Below are positions 1-11,800 of a DNA stretch of 64,000 nucleotides, in pieces. The stretch lies in the NCBI GenBank assembly GCA_002633005.1, contig NMRA01000106.1, forward strand, positions 105,655 through 169,654, given 5' to 3'. Made by a program: the position numbers and the translations under genes. The notes under the pieces were generated by a model that searched no databases, was not told where the DNA came from, and saw only the letters and a program-made list of their open reading frames with translations. The stretch comes from Phoronis australis (Eukaryota; Phoronida; Phoronidae). The first letter of the stretch is position 1. Each line of letters opens with the position of its first letter.

Positions 1-553
1 ATTATAACATATTTTGAATCAAACGTTTGCCCAAATAGTGCCCGCCTCCAAACAAGGACTTAGTGTTTGACCCTTCGTTGCCTGCGGACTAATCACCAGT
101 GTGCAGTGCTGTACCCTCTCTAATCAACCATAGTTGGCTCCTTGGCGGTGGAGCTTTGCAGTTAATATGTATGGCAATGACCGCATCTCCATTGACAGTA
201 TTAAACGATGTACGCTGCAAGTGCAAAAAGAACATGTGTGCTGGGAAACTGAGTTTGTGCTGCAATGCTGGGTCAAACTGTACAGAAATGTGCAGCTGTG
301 ACAACTGTACTAACATCAGCAACACTGACTGCATAACACTGGATAGTTCTTTGACAAGTTAACCCCAAATAGACCTCCAACCCCATTATTTCCTTTTTTG
401 TATTAAAAAGTTATTTTTATTGGTTGATTAAGTCATAGAAAGTACATACTTTGATCATTGTCATGTATTTGTCTCACACTGCTTGATAAACGCTGTCAGA
501 ATAATCTATTATTTTCATACAGTCTTTGTGCACATTCACAGAGATCATTCAAC
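1..553 (+). mobile_element. Transposon remnant with CXC cysteine cluster, copy 1
   Basis: At about 99-362 the plus strand reads through a cysteine-rich stretch (RCKCKKNMC, then CC, C and MCSCDNCTN) preceded by W-LLGGGAL. This resembles the tesmin/TSO1-like CXC cluster that ends many uncharacterised transposon-linked proteins of invertebrates. A second copy in opposite orientation lies at 9338-9883 and matches across the coding part and the roughly 190 bp of AT-rich 3' flank. The left end runs off the window. Only the C-terminal part of the protein is visible, so the element class cannot be named. Family assignment is inference from the cysteine spacing. Confidence 0.5.
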
Positions 554-555
554 AC

Positions 556-923
556 CTAATCAAATCAAAACATATCTTAGAGTAAAGAAGCTAGTTACCT
601 AAAGAAATCAGCTACAGAACTACTCTTTCAGCGGTGAATCCATCTAAAATGCTTGGCTACTTCAGAAGTGTCGACGGAAGCGCACGCACAATTGATCTCC
701 GCGCGTTTTGCCGATGAGCCACGAAGACTCAGCAATTCACAATGCAAAAAATATATTTTCAGAGTGAACCAACCCTCAATTTTTTCCAAGTTGGTTTACT
801 TAGTGGGGTTTACACACGCTAGAGGTGCCGTTTTTGTTTTGATGGAGACGTTTTTTTTTATTTTTTTGGTCCTGGCCCAAGGGGGGGGTTAAACCCCCTG
901 AACACCCCGTAGATCTGCCACTG
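556..923 (+). mobile_element. MITE, CAGTGGCGGA-end family, 5'-truncated copy
   Basis: Matches the 3' two thirds of the element at 6425-6953, sharing a TCAAAACATATC stretch, a CTTCAGAAG(T/C)GTCGA stretch and a G-run/C-run end finishing in GATCTGCCACTG. The left inverted terminus is missing; the sequence abuts the CXC remnant. No believable protein. Confidence 0.5.
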
Positions 924-3900
924 TTATGATAGAATGGCGCCGGGGAAAAAAGACAACACGTACCGTAGTTTTGATCCTAAGGGAATTGTGCGTCAACATG
1001 CATACCACCGTTGGCGTTGAAAACGAATGCTACGAGTTGCCTCAGGCCTCTGTGGTCATGAACACAGAAAGTTGTGAAAAAAGATAAATCCTTACCCTAA
1101 TTCCTTAATTCAATTAATAAACTATCATTTCGATGTTTCGATCTTATGCTAACGACATACTTTAACCACCGATTCGATTTTTGTTATCCATTTCTTACTT
1201 GGTTTGGTCAGTCTCCCAGCAAGTGACGTGTACAGGCTATGAACTGTGACCAACTTAAAAAGTAGGTCGTACAAACCAGTAAACGTTGGCTGCGAAAGAT
1301 ACGTTTATTTGAGCTTTTAATGATAATTAAGTTAGTTACGCACTGCAAAATCAGTTGACATTGCGAGTGAACATTGAAATAGCTAACATGGTTAAGGATT
1401 GTACAGGTTATGTGTACCGAAAACAAGTTTTCACCGAATAATTAACCGAAGACTGAGATTTTCACGTGTCCCACCCAGTTTAATCGGCTTTTTCTCGGCT
1501 TCGGCAAATCGACTTTATTTGAACTTAGGAACACTACTTCTCGAAAACGGCTCGATGCTGGATGGATTTCGCTGAAACTTTCCAAACTTGATATTTAGTC
1601 ACCAATCTCAAAAATTGTTAGGATTTTCGATACAAAGGCCTAGTTTTTACATAATGAGACAAAGACGAATACAACTTCAATTGTTTACAAAGATGCCTTA
1701 CGTTTTGCGAGTTGATTTGTCATAGGAACCAAACGAAAAGACTAATCGGAAATTCCTGAAAGCGTTTTTGAGGTAACTGGTGAAGTTTTCATTTAAAAAA
1801 GGTTTCATAAAAATCGACCGAGGGGTTATTTTGCTATGAATGTACCTTTCTTACAAATGAAATTTTGACTTAAAAAGGTTTTTACGTAAAATAATGGAAC
1901 ATAAATACAAAAAGTATATTTATATTTCCTGGTCTTTGTTCTTTCAGAAAATATATAATTTTACTAATTGACAAAGCTTAGTTTTTTCATGTACGAGAAT
2001 GGAGTCCACTAAATAAGGTTGGAGATAACCTACCAGCTTGTAATCACTTGTCCAGCTGTATCAATCTAGTTTCGCAGTCATATGACGGTAAGTTCAACGG
2101 ATCCGACAGCTCCTTATTTCTTCAACTGAAAACACTAAGCCCATTAAATTTCAGATCACACCGCCGTGATCTAATCATTTTGAAGGAATAACAAACTACC
2201 AATTCTGAGCCCCTGATCACTTCTAAACTGAGTAAGGAACAAGACCAGGCCGATTTACAACGATGAATGACTTAAATGCACCTTTCTTGGCAACACTGAG
2301 GCAAACCACCGGTTGTCATTGTTAGTCTAGACTATATTGTTCTTCCCTGTTAACTGACTGCGTCTGTGTATCACTACTTGTTGTTGGGCCTAGCAAGGTG
2401 GCCATTTTTGTCTTCTGTGGATGGTGTTTTAATAAACGCCGAAAAATGTCAAGCCAGTTTAAATCCGTCGTTGTTTTTATTGACATATGCTGCTACTTGC
2501 TATCATGGAGACCTTTCTTTCAGGGTGACATATTTCCCGAGGTAAAGCTGATATGTTGAAAATCAAAATATACTTCTTGAAAGAACTATATTTCATGATT
2601 CTCAAATGAATGAATATTTTTATTACTTGCCGGGTGCTGCCATCTACACGACAAATGTATCAAAACTGTTTTATAAGGAGATAATTTCTGTTGTAGCTGT
2701 ACTGTGGTTGCGAGGACATTCTTCGCAAATCATTTTGACATAATCCAGCTATATCAATGTCGCATTTATCCCTTTTTAGGTGACTAAATACAAAATTGAA
2801 TTAACTAAAGGCTTTTTACTCTCATAAAATTGGTCTCATAGCCGTTACCAAAATCATCAGTAACTAAAAAATGCATTGGAATTTATTGGGATTAACCAAC
2901 CCGAAAATTGTGAATTCGAAAATGGAGCATATATGCATTACGTGGCATATACGCAATGCGTAGCATACGCATTGCGGAGCGTATACGCACTGCATTTTAC
3001 TTGCGTTCCAGGCTCATTCGGCCATTGTTGTTTTCTGTCGATTATCAATAAACTTCTTAACTAGAAAACTATGTTTAAACCACATAACATTACAAGAATA
3101 ACTTTTCAAAACGACAAAAAGCTGTTCGATTGAACAAAGTGGACAGCCTGCATGGTGAGAGACCACATGTAGGTTAACCACTTTTCTACTTTATGAACCT
3201 TGTGGCCTTTAAAAACGGTTTTGAAATGGTAGCAAAATTTTTTACTTGTAAAGGGAGTTGAAACTGAAGTGTTTTTTTGTGAATTTAAACAATAATGTTC
3301 GTAAGTGGTAAGACATAAAATTAGTAGCATCTCCTCAAACGCTTTCCATCTCATAATGTCCGTGACTAGACCCAAGGGAGAGTAGTTTGGTTCACATTAA
3401 CGGTGTCTGTTCCATTTCACCAACATGAAAATGACACCTCAGTCCTCAAGACTGTTTGGGGCCTCCTCAGGTCGACCATTTAATTTAGCAATACAGGCAA
3501 GACTGTTCCCAAAGCAAAGCATTCACAGGTCAACTATGGTTTCGATTTATTTGAAAAATACCTAACAAAATTGTTGCGAACAGCTGCAGACTGTAGATTT
3601 ATATACAAAACTTAATAGGTTAATCCATACCATGACATATGTGTACAAAGTAACAGAGCACACTGCCATTTGCATCGACCCCCAGGGACACACATCGCTT
3701 ATAAAAATACCAGAAGTTGTTATCAAAGACTGCGCTTGATTGACTTCTGCCGGTCAGTCAGCTGAGACGTCTTATTGGTCTGTAAGCTGGAAGTCGTCAT
3801 CGAGAATCAATCAAATGATTTAGCCACCTAACGAAGTCACACAAGTGCGGCCAATGTGAACAAGCAAAACTACCTACATTAGGTCAAATTCTAGTTAACA

Positions 3901-5370
3901 TTTTTAACTATATACAAAACCTTAGGGAAATAATAAACACACCAACACAGTTATATACAGAGGAACCTTCTTACAGCACGGTGGTGTAAACACCTTCCTT
4001 AAACGTATTCCCGTAAGATGTATTGAGCTACCCAGATAGTTCCATCAAAACTGTAAGAAGCATATACGAAAACATTAGATTCCTCAAATGATACATGATT
4101 TAGCCTTTTCAGGTCATACTGAGGCACCTTACAAGGATCCACAGTGACGCTGACGAATGCAAGTAATGAACTGGTGTGTTCGTTACATTTGGCAATGACG
4201 CTCAAAATATATTTGCAACCAAATTCATGGGCATTACCATTCCAGGTAGGTTTTAAAGTAAAAATGTGTCCCTGGCGTTACAAAAGTTTATTAACACAAA
4301 AATGCTCTGGTTTCAATGTTTAAGTTTTCGTGACAAACAATCACTGATGAATACTGAAATACAGAAAACATTTCCACAAGTAAGTGTTAAACAATAAAAG
4401 GCTACCAAATCCAGAAAATGTGTTAGTGAATGATGCATAAAACTGCTATATATACAAAGATCATCATGCTAACCTCAAAAAAGCAGCGATACTTAAGAGT
4501 ATGCACTACTTATAAGACATTCCCCACCACAAGATTGGGTCACAAATTAGTTGTATCCAACATACACCACGCCACCAATGGCTAACAACAGGTATGAAAA
4601 TACTGAGTATACTCCCTGCGTGAGACTCGAGGACTCTGTCTTGACGTATTGACCGTAAAAAACGATATTTTTACCGAAAACTCGACGTGTCCAAAACTTT
4701 CAACCACATGACGCCACTTTTGTAAAAACATACTTACGCAATGTAAAGTAAACTCAATTACTTTTTGTTAATAGTTTATTTTAAACTTAACAATTGTAAA
4801 TTGCATTCATATTTCGTAACAATATTCAAGTTAGAATTTAATAAATGGTCTTTGAAGCTGTAATATTAAAACTTAAAAAAATATTTATCTATAACAGTCA
4901 GCAAGGCTTTCCCGCGTGACTACTGAATTGATCTTAAGGCAGTACAGCTAGACAGTCTCACCGCGTTTCTGGAGTTGGGGTTCGTCTCCGTTTGAACATA
5001 GATTATGTTATGAATGAACGTGGATATGGAATTCGCCGCCGAAGATTGACCTGTTTAAGAAGTTGTTTGCATGTTCTTTCTACTGGGAGTACGTACAGTT
5101 GCGACCGGACAACCGATTTGCTACTCATAACGTTGTCACCTTCACGGAATTCCGGCATTGTTTGGTTGCCGCGCGTTTGGTTGTTTTAGTGTTTTGCAGA
5201 CGATAAAATGTAAACCATATAGATTTGTACTTTGCACTACTTTGTAATTCGCCTCAGTAATATCAAGAAATTACGTACTCCGTGATATCAACCAGTCGTG
5301 TCGTAACATATTCTAGGCCATGCGAGAAAACAATTAAACCCAAAGATGTATGCGTAAAACGATGCAAACC
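924..5370. other. No gene recognised; AT-rich DNA with one repeat
   Basis: No conserved coding segment or convincing exon is seen. The reading frames present are short and resemble no family I know. The only repeat noted is at about 1740-2040. A cluster of short palindromic CGCATTGCG-like motifs lies at 2935-2995. Confidence 0.4.
1740..2040 (+). repeat. Diverged copy of the TTAA MITE at 60351-60937
   Basis: Shares with about 60640-60940, in the same orientation, an AAATCGAC-GGGGTTATTTTG stretch, then TTTCTTACAAATGAAA and ACTTAAAAA, and a right end reading AGATAACC. The left terminus is not clear. Confidence 0.45.
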
Positions 5371-5727
5371 CATAGGCGGATTTGGGGGGGGGGCAGGGTC
5401 CCTCCCCCCGGCTGCCGCAACAAAATAAAACAGCAAGAGCGTGAAGAAACATTGAGCTTATCAATTAACCCTGGTAATGAACGTGTGGCTGAAACAAGAT
5501 TTAATAATGTGTGCAATTTCAGTTTCTGTGTGTGTGTGTGTGGGCTCGTACTACCCCACTGGCGCAACCATATTCCCGTTTTTTCTAGTTTTCCGTTTGT
5601 TTTCAAGTGAAACCTCAACACTCCCAACCCTCCTACATTTTAGGCTGGGTGCGCGCATCTATGCGAGGCTGTCCGGGACAGAATGTTGTCCACCCACTTA
5701 TCATATCATATCCTAGGTCCGCCACTG
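5371..5727. mobile_element. MITE, CAGTGGCGGA-end family, with AAACC target duplication
   Basis: The left end reads CATAGGCGGATTT followed by a G run. The right end reads CCTAGGTCCGCCACTG, the inverted counterpart. Both ends are flanked by AAACC, a plausible 5-bp target site duplication. Internally there is a short GT microsatellite near 5527-5542. No coding capacity is seen. Confidence 0.5.
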
Positions 5728-5961
5728 AAACCGGCAATGCATTACCCAAATCCCGCATCGTAACGTATTCACAAGTCAAAATGCATATCTACAGACTTTC
5801 TTCCGGCATATGATGTGCGTTAGGCATTACTGTCTGGTTGTGTGGTTTCACGCATGCAGCATCCCAAAACTGTTATGCCTTATGTTTACGTACTCGTCTT
5901 TGCATGTGCCGTGTAGTGGCTCTTCTGGTTGAAAAATTGAGTCACCGACACACAGAAAATA

Positions 5962-6127
5962 TGGGTAGGCCCTGGGGAACATCTGGGCGGGAGAACATAG
6001 GTCGGAGGAACATTGGGACGAGGGGACATATGATTGGGAGAACAACGGGACGAGGGGAACATATATGTACGGACTAGGAAACATGGGTTTGGGAACACAG
6101 AGACGGGGAATGTACAGGGACCGGGAA
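5962..6127 (+). repeat. G-rich degenerate minisatellite
   Basis: About eight loose repeats of a GGGAACAT-n-GGGACGAG motif, strongly purine-rich on the plus strand. Unit length is irregular (about 15-22 bp). Nothing coding. Confidence 0.45.
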
Positions 6128-6424
6128 ACTGCGGTACGGACCCTTATCTAGCAAGTCTCTGTCGTTGAAGGCATTATCATTGTTTACACAGACTGATAAA
6201 GTGAAACCAAAAATTCAGTCCAAACTGGGAGCACATCAAACGGAATCAGACTTTAGCCGGGTAAGTGTAGTTTAATATTTTTCTCGGAACACTGCATAAA
6301 AATCTTTAAGAGGATATGCGCACTCGCGTTGCAACAGATTGTACCGGTATATTGTTGTTGAGACAGTCTGACATTGCGCCACTTAAGGTTTTGTCTCCAT
6401 CTCATACGATATGTATGAGTAGAC

Positions 6425-6953
6425 CAGTGGCGGATCTACGTTTTAATAACGGGGGATTCGCCAAGCGCCGAGCTGGGTGCATGATCGATGAGGTAAAAAC
6501 GTTGCTCGTCTATTCACCTGAACATCAGAGTTGCAGTACTACAGTATTTTCTCTAATCATATCAAAACATATCATAGAGAAAAGACGCTGATTACGTAAA
6601 ATAATCAGCCATGTCTGCTTTTTCCCGCGGTTGTCTCCCGGATCTACGGTGCTTGGCCACTTCAGAAGCGTCGAAGAAAGCGCACACATTTGAACACATC
6701 GCAACTTGCCAATGAGTCACAAAAACTCGAAATCGTTTTCTTTTCGTGATTACAGCAAATCGCAAAGCAAAAAAGTATGCTATTTAGGGTGACCTCCCAT
6801 TTTTTCGAGGTGGTTTACATAGGGCTTACCCACGCTGGCGGTGTCGTTTTTGTTTCGATGGCGACGTTTTTTGGTTTGTTAATTTTTATCTTTTATCCCG
6901 TTTCTTGGGGGGGGGGGTTAAACCCCCTGAACCCCCCTATAGATCCGCCACTG
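6425..6953. mobile_element. MITE, CAGTGGCGGA-end family, full-length copy
   Basis: Begins CAGTGGCGGATCTACG and ends ATAGATCCGCCACTG, giving inverted termini of about 14 bp, next to a G-run/C-run palindrome near the right end (GGGGGTTAAACCCCC). No clear target site duplication. Non-autonomous; a diverged partial copy is at 556-923. Confidence 0.6.
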
Positions 6954-8763
6954 ACTAGAGCAAAGATGGGTCAATATCTGGGAAAACCGGGAATCGTGGC
7001 AACTTTTTTCTGTGCGGTTTTGTGAGTGATTTTTGTTCATACCAAAAGTGTCAAACTGCGAGGAAAACAGGTGGTCTGTTAAATTGTCTGACTTATACAG
7101 GTTTTTTTATACAGACCACCAAGTGGGGCAGCTATTGGTTGTTGGACACTGTAAACCAACTCCATTTGATCTCTTCACCTCGTGTCAAATCTAAAACAAC
7201 CCGATACATTAACACACTCCCTCCCTTATAAATGAAGGAAGTGTAACGTGTAGAACTGAATAGTTGGTTGGCATCCATATAAGATTCTGACATGTATGGA
7301 CCAGGAGAGCCTGCCCGTTACTGCACCCGCGCTGTGGAATGAGTAACCCGTTTTCTCTTATGGGCTTGTCGGGATACAGCCGTGTAGTTAACACGATAGC
7401 AAGGGGAGAAAGTCGACAAACCAGTGTTTACATAGTCCACCTCTCTCATTGAAATTACGTTGTAAACAGCGCGCCTGACGCTAACCCATATTTAAACTAT
7501 TTCCGATCGACGTTCAACAAATGTCGTGAAGAAGATGATTGTGTTTTGTACTATCACAAAAAACTTCAAACGGAGAAAAACGTTTAATTTTCAGAGAAAT
7601 TAGAATTAACGTTCACCTGTCGATTCTTCTGTGCGACTATAAGCTGTGATTCACGCTTACTACCACAACATTGTGTACTTACACAATAAGTTTGTTTGTT
7701 AAGTTAAAATGAACGTAATAGATCGTGATGTTAGAAATTTCTTGGTTTTAACAGTCCAAGGAAATGACACGTAACGAGCAGGAATCGGTTTGGCCTTTGA
7801 CATCCCGCTGCGATTGACTGACAAAAAATTAGCCGCCCCATTTTTTTAAAGCTGAGCAAATAATTTTCCAAATGTAAACTGTGAGAAGTTCCATTTCATC
7901 TCACTGTTAAGGAAATTCGACTAATTATGCAAAGAAACTAGTCGGAATATTGCTGAACTTTGATCCTCGCACTAGTAACCATTAGAGAAAAACTGACAGC
8001 TTCGTACAATTTTCTTTCTATCCACCCCTAATGCTCTTGCTCTATATCAACAACGAATTGTGTGATCTTGGGTACGAAACGTTTAGTGTTTCCCATTGCT
8101 TGTCATGTAGGATCTTAGAAAAATGCAAACTTCGGAATGTTACACCTCAGAAAGGATTAGATTCATATGAGATTTTCACAAACTATACTTTATGTACTGT
8201 TCTCCAAAAGTGGTTCTAAGAAATGCTGTTAAATGAGGTGCAATCAGAATGGTATTTTTAAGATTTTTATGAAACAAATCACAATGTGCACCAATAAAAT
8301 ATTTAGGAACACGTTACTGACAAATTCAAGTACGGTGTGGCCGAATCACGCAGACTAAGTGGTAAATTAAGATACGTGTACGCGGGGTCGATGACTTTCA
8401 CTCTTGAAATAACTGTATTCCTCTCATAGTAGGATGAACTTTTATTCGAAATTGCTGGAATGCATTTCCTTTAGACCAGGGTTATCGCATCCACGAAAGC
8501 GTACATTTAGAATTCAGCGATGTTCAGCCACATGCTGTTTGGAGTCCTGCTCCCGGCCATGCAAATAAAAGACGATGACAATCATGTATTGGTATTCCTT
8601 AGTCACATGTTGACTATCCCTGTGAACATTCACCTGTATTTGTCATGTTAAAAAATCATCATGAGACAGATAATTTCCGACGAACCGGCTCCATCACAAC
8701 AGGGGACTTTTGTGATTCAGTTTCACTATTTGTGTGCTTAAGATAGTTTGATTCATGTTTCAG
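6954..8763. other. No gene recognised; upstream flank of the cadherin gene
   Basis: AT-rich with no conserved frame. A possible 5' UTR acceptor (TTCATGTTTCAG) ends at 8763, just before the start-codon exon. No promoter motif can be placed with confidence. Confidence 0.35.
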
Positions 8764-8807
8764 GTCAGTACATTTTGTTCGTAGCCAATATTGGTTGGAC
8801 GACAAAA

Positions 8808-8853
8808 ATGAACGCGTTTGGCTTCTTCTTGGGAATCTGCTACGTAGTGTGTG
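8808..8853 (+). CDS. Cadherin-like exon 1: start codon and signal peptide
   Basis: ATG with A at -3, then 15 codons rich in F, G, I, Y, V and C, ending G|gtaagc (phase 1). Joining to 14254 gives ...VVC-VVANNPP with no break, which supports this start. A possible 5' UTR acceptor lies 44 bp upstream. Confidence 0.7.
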
Positions 8854-11800
8854 GTAAGCTCTTTAACACGACGTTGCAATTGTTTTTCGTTTGGTACTTT
8901 TGTACTGTAGCAGTTTTATAGCTGTATTTTAGGGTAGATAATCAGAGCATACATTTTCATGTCGCCACTGTTTTCAGTGCCATATGCAACATTTATGCAT
9001 ACTAAGCATGTAAATCTTATGAATGAATCGAAACAGAAGGCAAATGCAAGAGATGAACAGTTTTTGTTGACTGCCTGAAGTTTTAGATCAGATCATTCCC
9101 GTAGGGAAACGATTGTCGAAATCTCTCTTCTTCCCCACTGGTAGAAATGCAAACTAAGTCTGAATGTTACTAGGAGGTTATTCTGGCATTGTCTGGCAAC
9201 AAAAAACAAAAATAAAACAAAACCCTTGAGACTGGGCAAAATTTGTGCCTGAATGACTGAACGATTGACTAATGGTGTAAAATGTAGCTTGTTTGGATAA
9301 TGCATCAGAAATACGTTATAGTACAAAAACAATATAGTTGAATGATCTCTGTGAAAGTGCACATAGACTGTTTAATAGATTATTCTGACAGCCTTTATCA
9401 AGCAGTATGGGACAAATACATGACAATGACCAAAGTATGTACTTTCTATGATTTGATCAACAAATAAAATTCACTTTTTAACCCAAAAAATGAAATAACA
9501 GGGTTGGAGGTCTATTTAGGGTTGACTTGTCAAAGAACTATCCAATGTTATGAAGTCAGTGTTGCTGATGTTACTACAGTTGTCACAGCTGCACATTTAT
9601 GTACAGTTTGACCCAGCACTGCAGTACAAACTCAATTTCCCAGCACACATGTTCTTTTTGCACTTGCAGCGTTCACCGTTTAGTACTGTCAATGGAACTG
9701 CTCGCATTGCCATACATTTTAAGTGCAAAGCTCCACCGCCAAGGAGCCAACTATGGTCGATTAGAGAAGGTACAGCAGTGCACACTGGTGATTAGCCCGC
9801 ATGCAGTGAAGGGTCAAACTCTAAGTCCTTGTTTGGAGGCGGGCAGGATTTGGGAAAACGTTTGGTTTAAAATATGTTATAATGGGCTGTGTTAATTAGA
9901 GTCAGCAAGTGAATAAATGTACACTAGCCTCAATTCACTTTCGTATCTCTTAGTCGGGCACAAACAAGAACAATGAGTAGCATCAACAGTCGTTTTTTAA
10001 GATTGCCTGTTCAAATAAAACTTCATGCACACCAGCTTTCTGAAGAACAATTTCAAAGTCTTGCTTTAGTTTTGAGAGACAAATGACATCTCCATGTGTT
10101 AGAAGCTTTGATTCAATGAACTCCAAACAAAACTGCAGAAAAATATCTCTGAAAACTGTGGATTTGTCACCCTTCACAATTTTTGTCTTTCTATTTTTAT
10201 AGCATGATGATCTGTAGTAATTGGCTTCTAAGACACAAGGTCTTTATCTTTGAATTTCATTTGCATATTCAGGGCTCTGGACTGACCTGTTGCTTGCGAT
10301 ACAGGACCAAGTGAAAAAACCCGAATTGTTAACACTAATTTAACATTTAACTACGAGTGAGTTGGCATGCAAATTTTTCAGACGGACTTATCAGGAACTG
10401 GTCCACCACCAGCCTAACAAATTTACATTACCGACTGATCAGTCGCCTAAAAATGTTGATCATCTAATAATTAGATTAGTTGATGTAACTGAAAATAAAT
10501 CAGCTGATATACCTGTGCAGTGATTGAAATTTATTTTTCTTAAATCAGATGCTCATACCATAGTCAATCGATTTACACTTAAGGTAATCAACGTTTGACG
10601 AAATGGACAGTGGTTACCACCATCCTCAAATTACGACGGGGACGCTGGCCACTTTGGCACTTTAATTTAATTACCATTGCAGCTACCTAAGTAATTAATG
10701 TTTACAAAAATTTGAGAAGAGGTTCCCCCTATCTCAGGATTACGGCAGGGGATGAAGGCCACTTGGACATATCGGTTGCAACCATCTACTCCATTTAACC
10801 TTCTCAAAAATGTTTGACTTAAAAGTGCTTAAAATCACACCCACAGTATAACGCCATATGATTACCCCCAGTGTCGATGTGGCAACGGAACAAGGGAGTG
10901 TTCGAAAAACAGGATTGCACGAGTATCTGTTTAAGCTGGGAAGAAATGGAAACTCCTCAGAGGCGTTTCTCTACGCGATACTTCTAAACTTAGAGGAACA
11001 TATGGTTTAACCAGTGTGATGCATAATTTGCCGAAAAGCATCCGGCATATGGAGTACCTATGGTATGATCACCGTCTCTACTAGGTCAGCGGTATTGTCT
11101 AAGGCCTAGGCAGCCAAGGGGCTGAACAAGTTCAAAAACAACTGGTGATAATATTGAAACACACTTGGAAAACACCAAGATGTACCTTTCAAAAACACGA
11201 ACCTGTTTTTCAAAGAAGTTGTTACTTCTTTCTCTTTCTTGAAATGTGGTCCATAATATACTTTTCCTGCTAACAAATGATGCACCCATGTTTCAGAATG
11301 TTTCAATCTTGCTCAGGTTAATTGGTAGTTTCAGATTTTGGAAGTCTAATTGGTTTTCTTAGGAAATTTTGGGTAACATCTGTATCAATTTCAGCAGCTT
11401 CAGTTTTAGTACTACTGCTGGTGTCTTGAAACGTTGTTATGCCATCCTATGTACCTTCAATTTTTGGTCTAACACTTGGTCGTCTACAGCAATATACTAA
11501 GTATAGGCTATACCAGGACATGCAGCTGTTTTCTGCACAAACGTTTGTGACGACTCTTCTTTTTGATCTACTGATCTACAGAGTTCCACAGTCCATCAGC
11601 TTTCGTCAGGGTGCTTCTTTAAGTTTCTTCAGGTTCTGGCATCAAAATTATGTGCTATTTGATAAACCTTGAATTATACAGGCATCACACTCCATGGGAG
11701 CTGCACAACAATACAATCTGGCTCTCTGATTGGTCAATTCAATAGAGAAGCGCCACCAACTGGCAGGAATGTGCATAATATTTTGTGCAATAAAAACACA

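Noticed and set aside
653-892. 79-codon frame
   Set aside because: It lies inside the truncated MITE and has a related frame in the copy at 6777; repeat sequence, not a gene.
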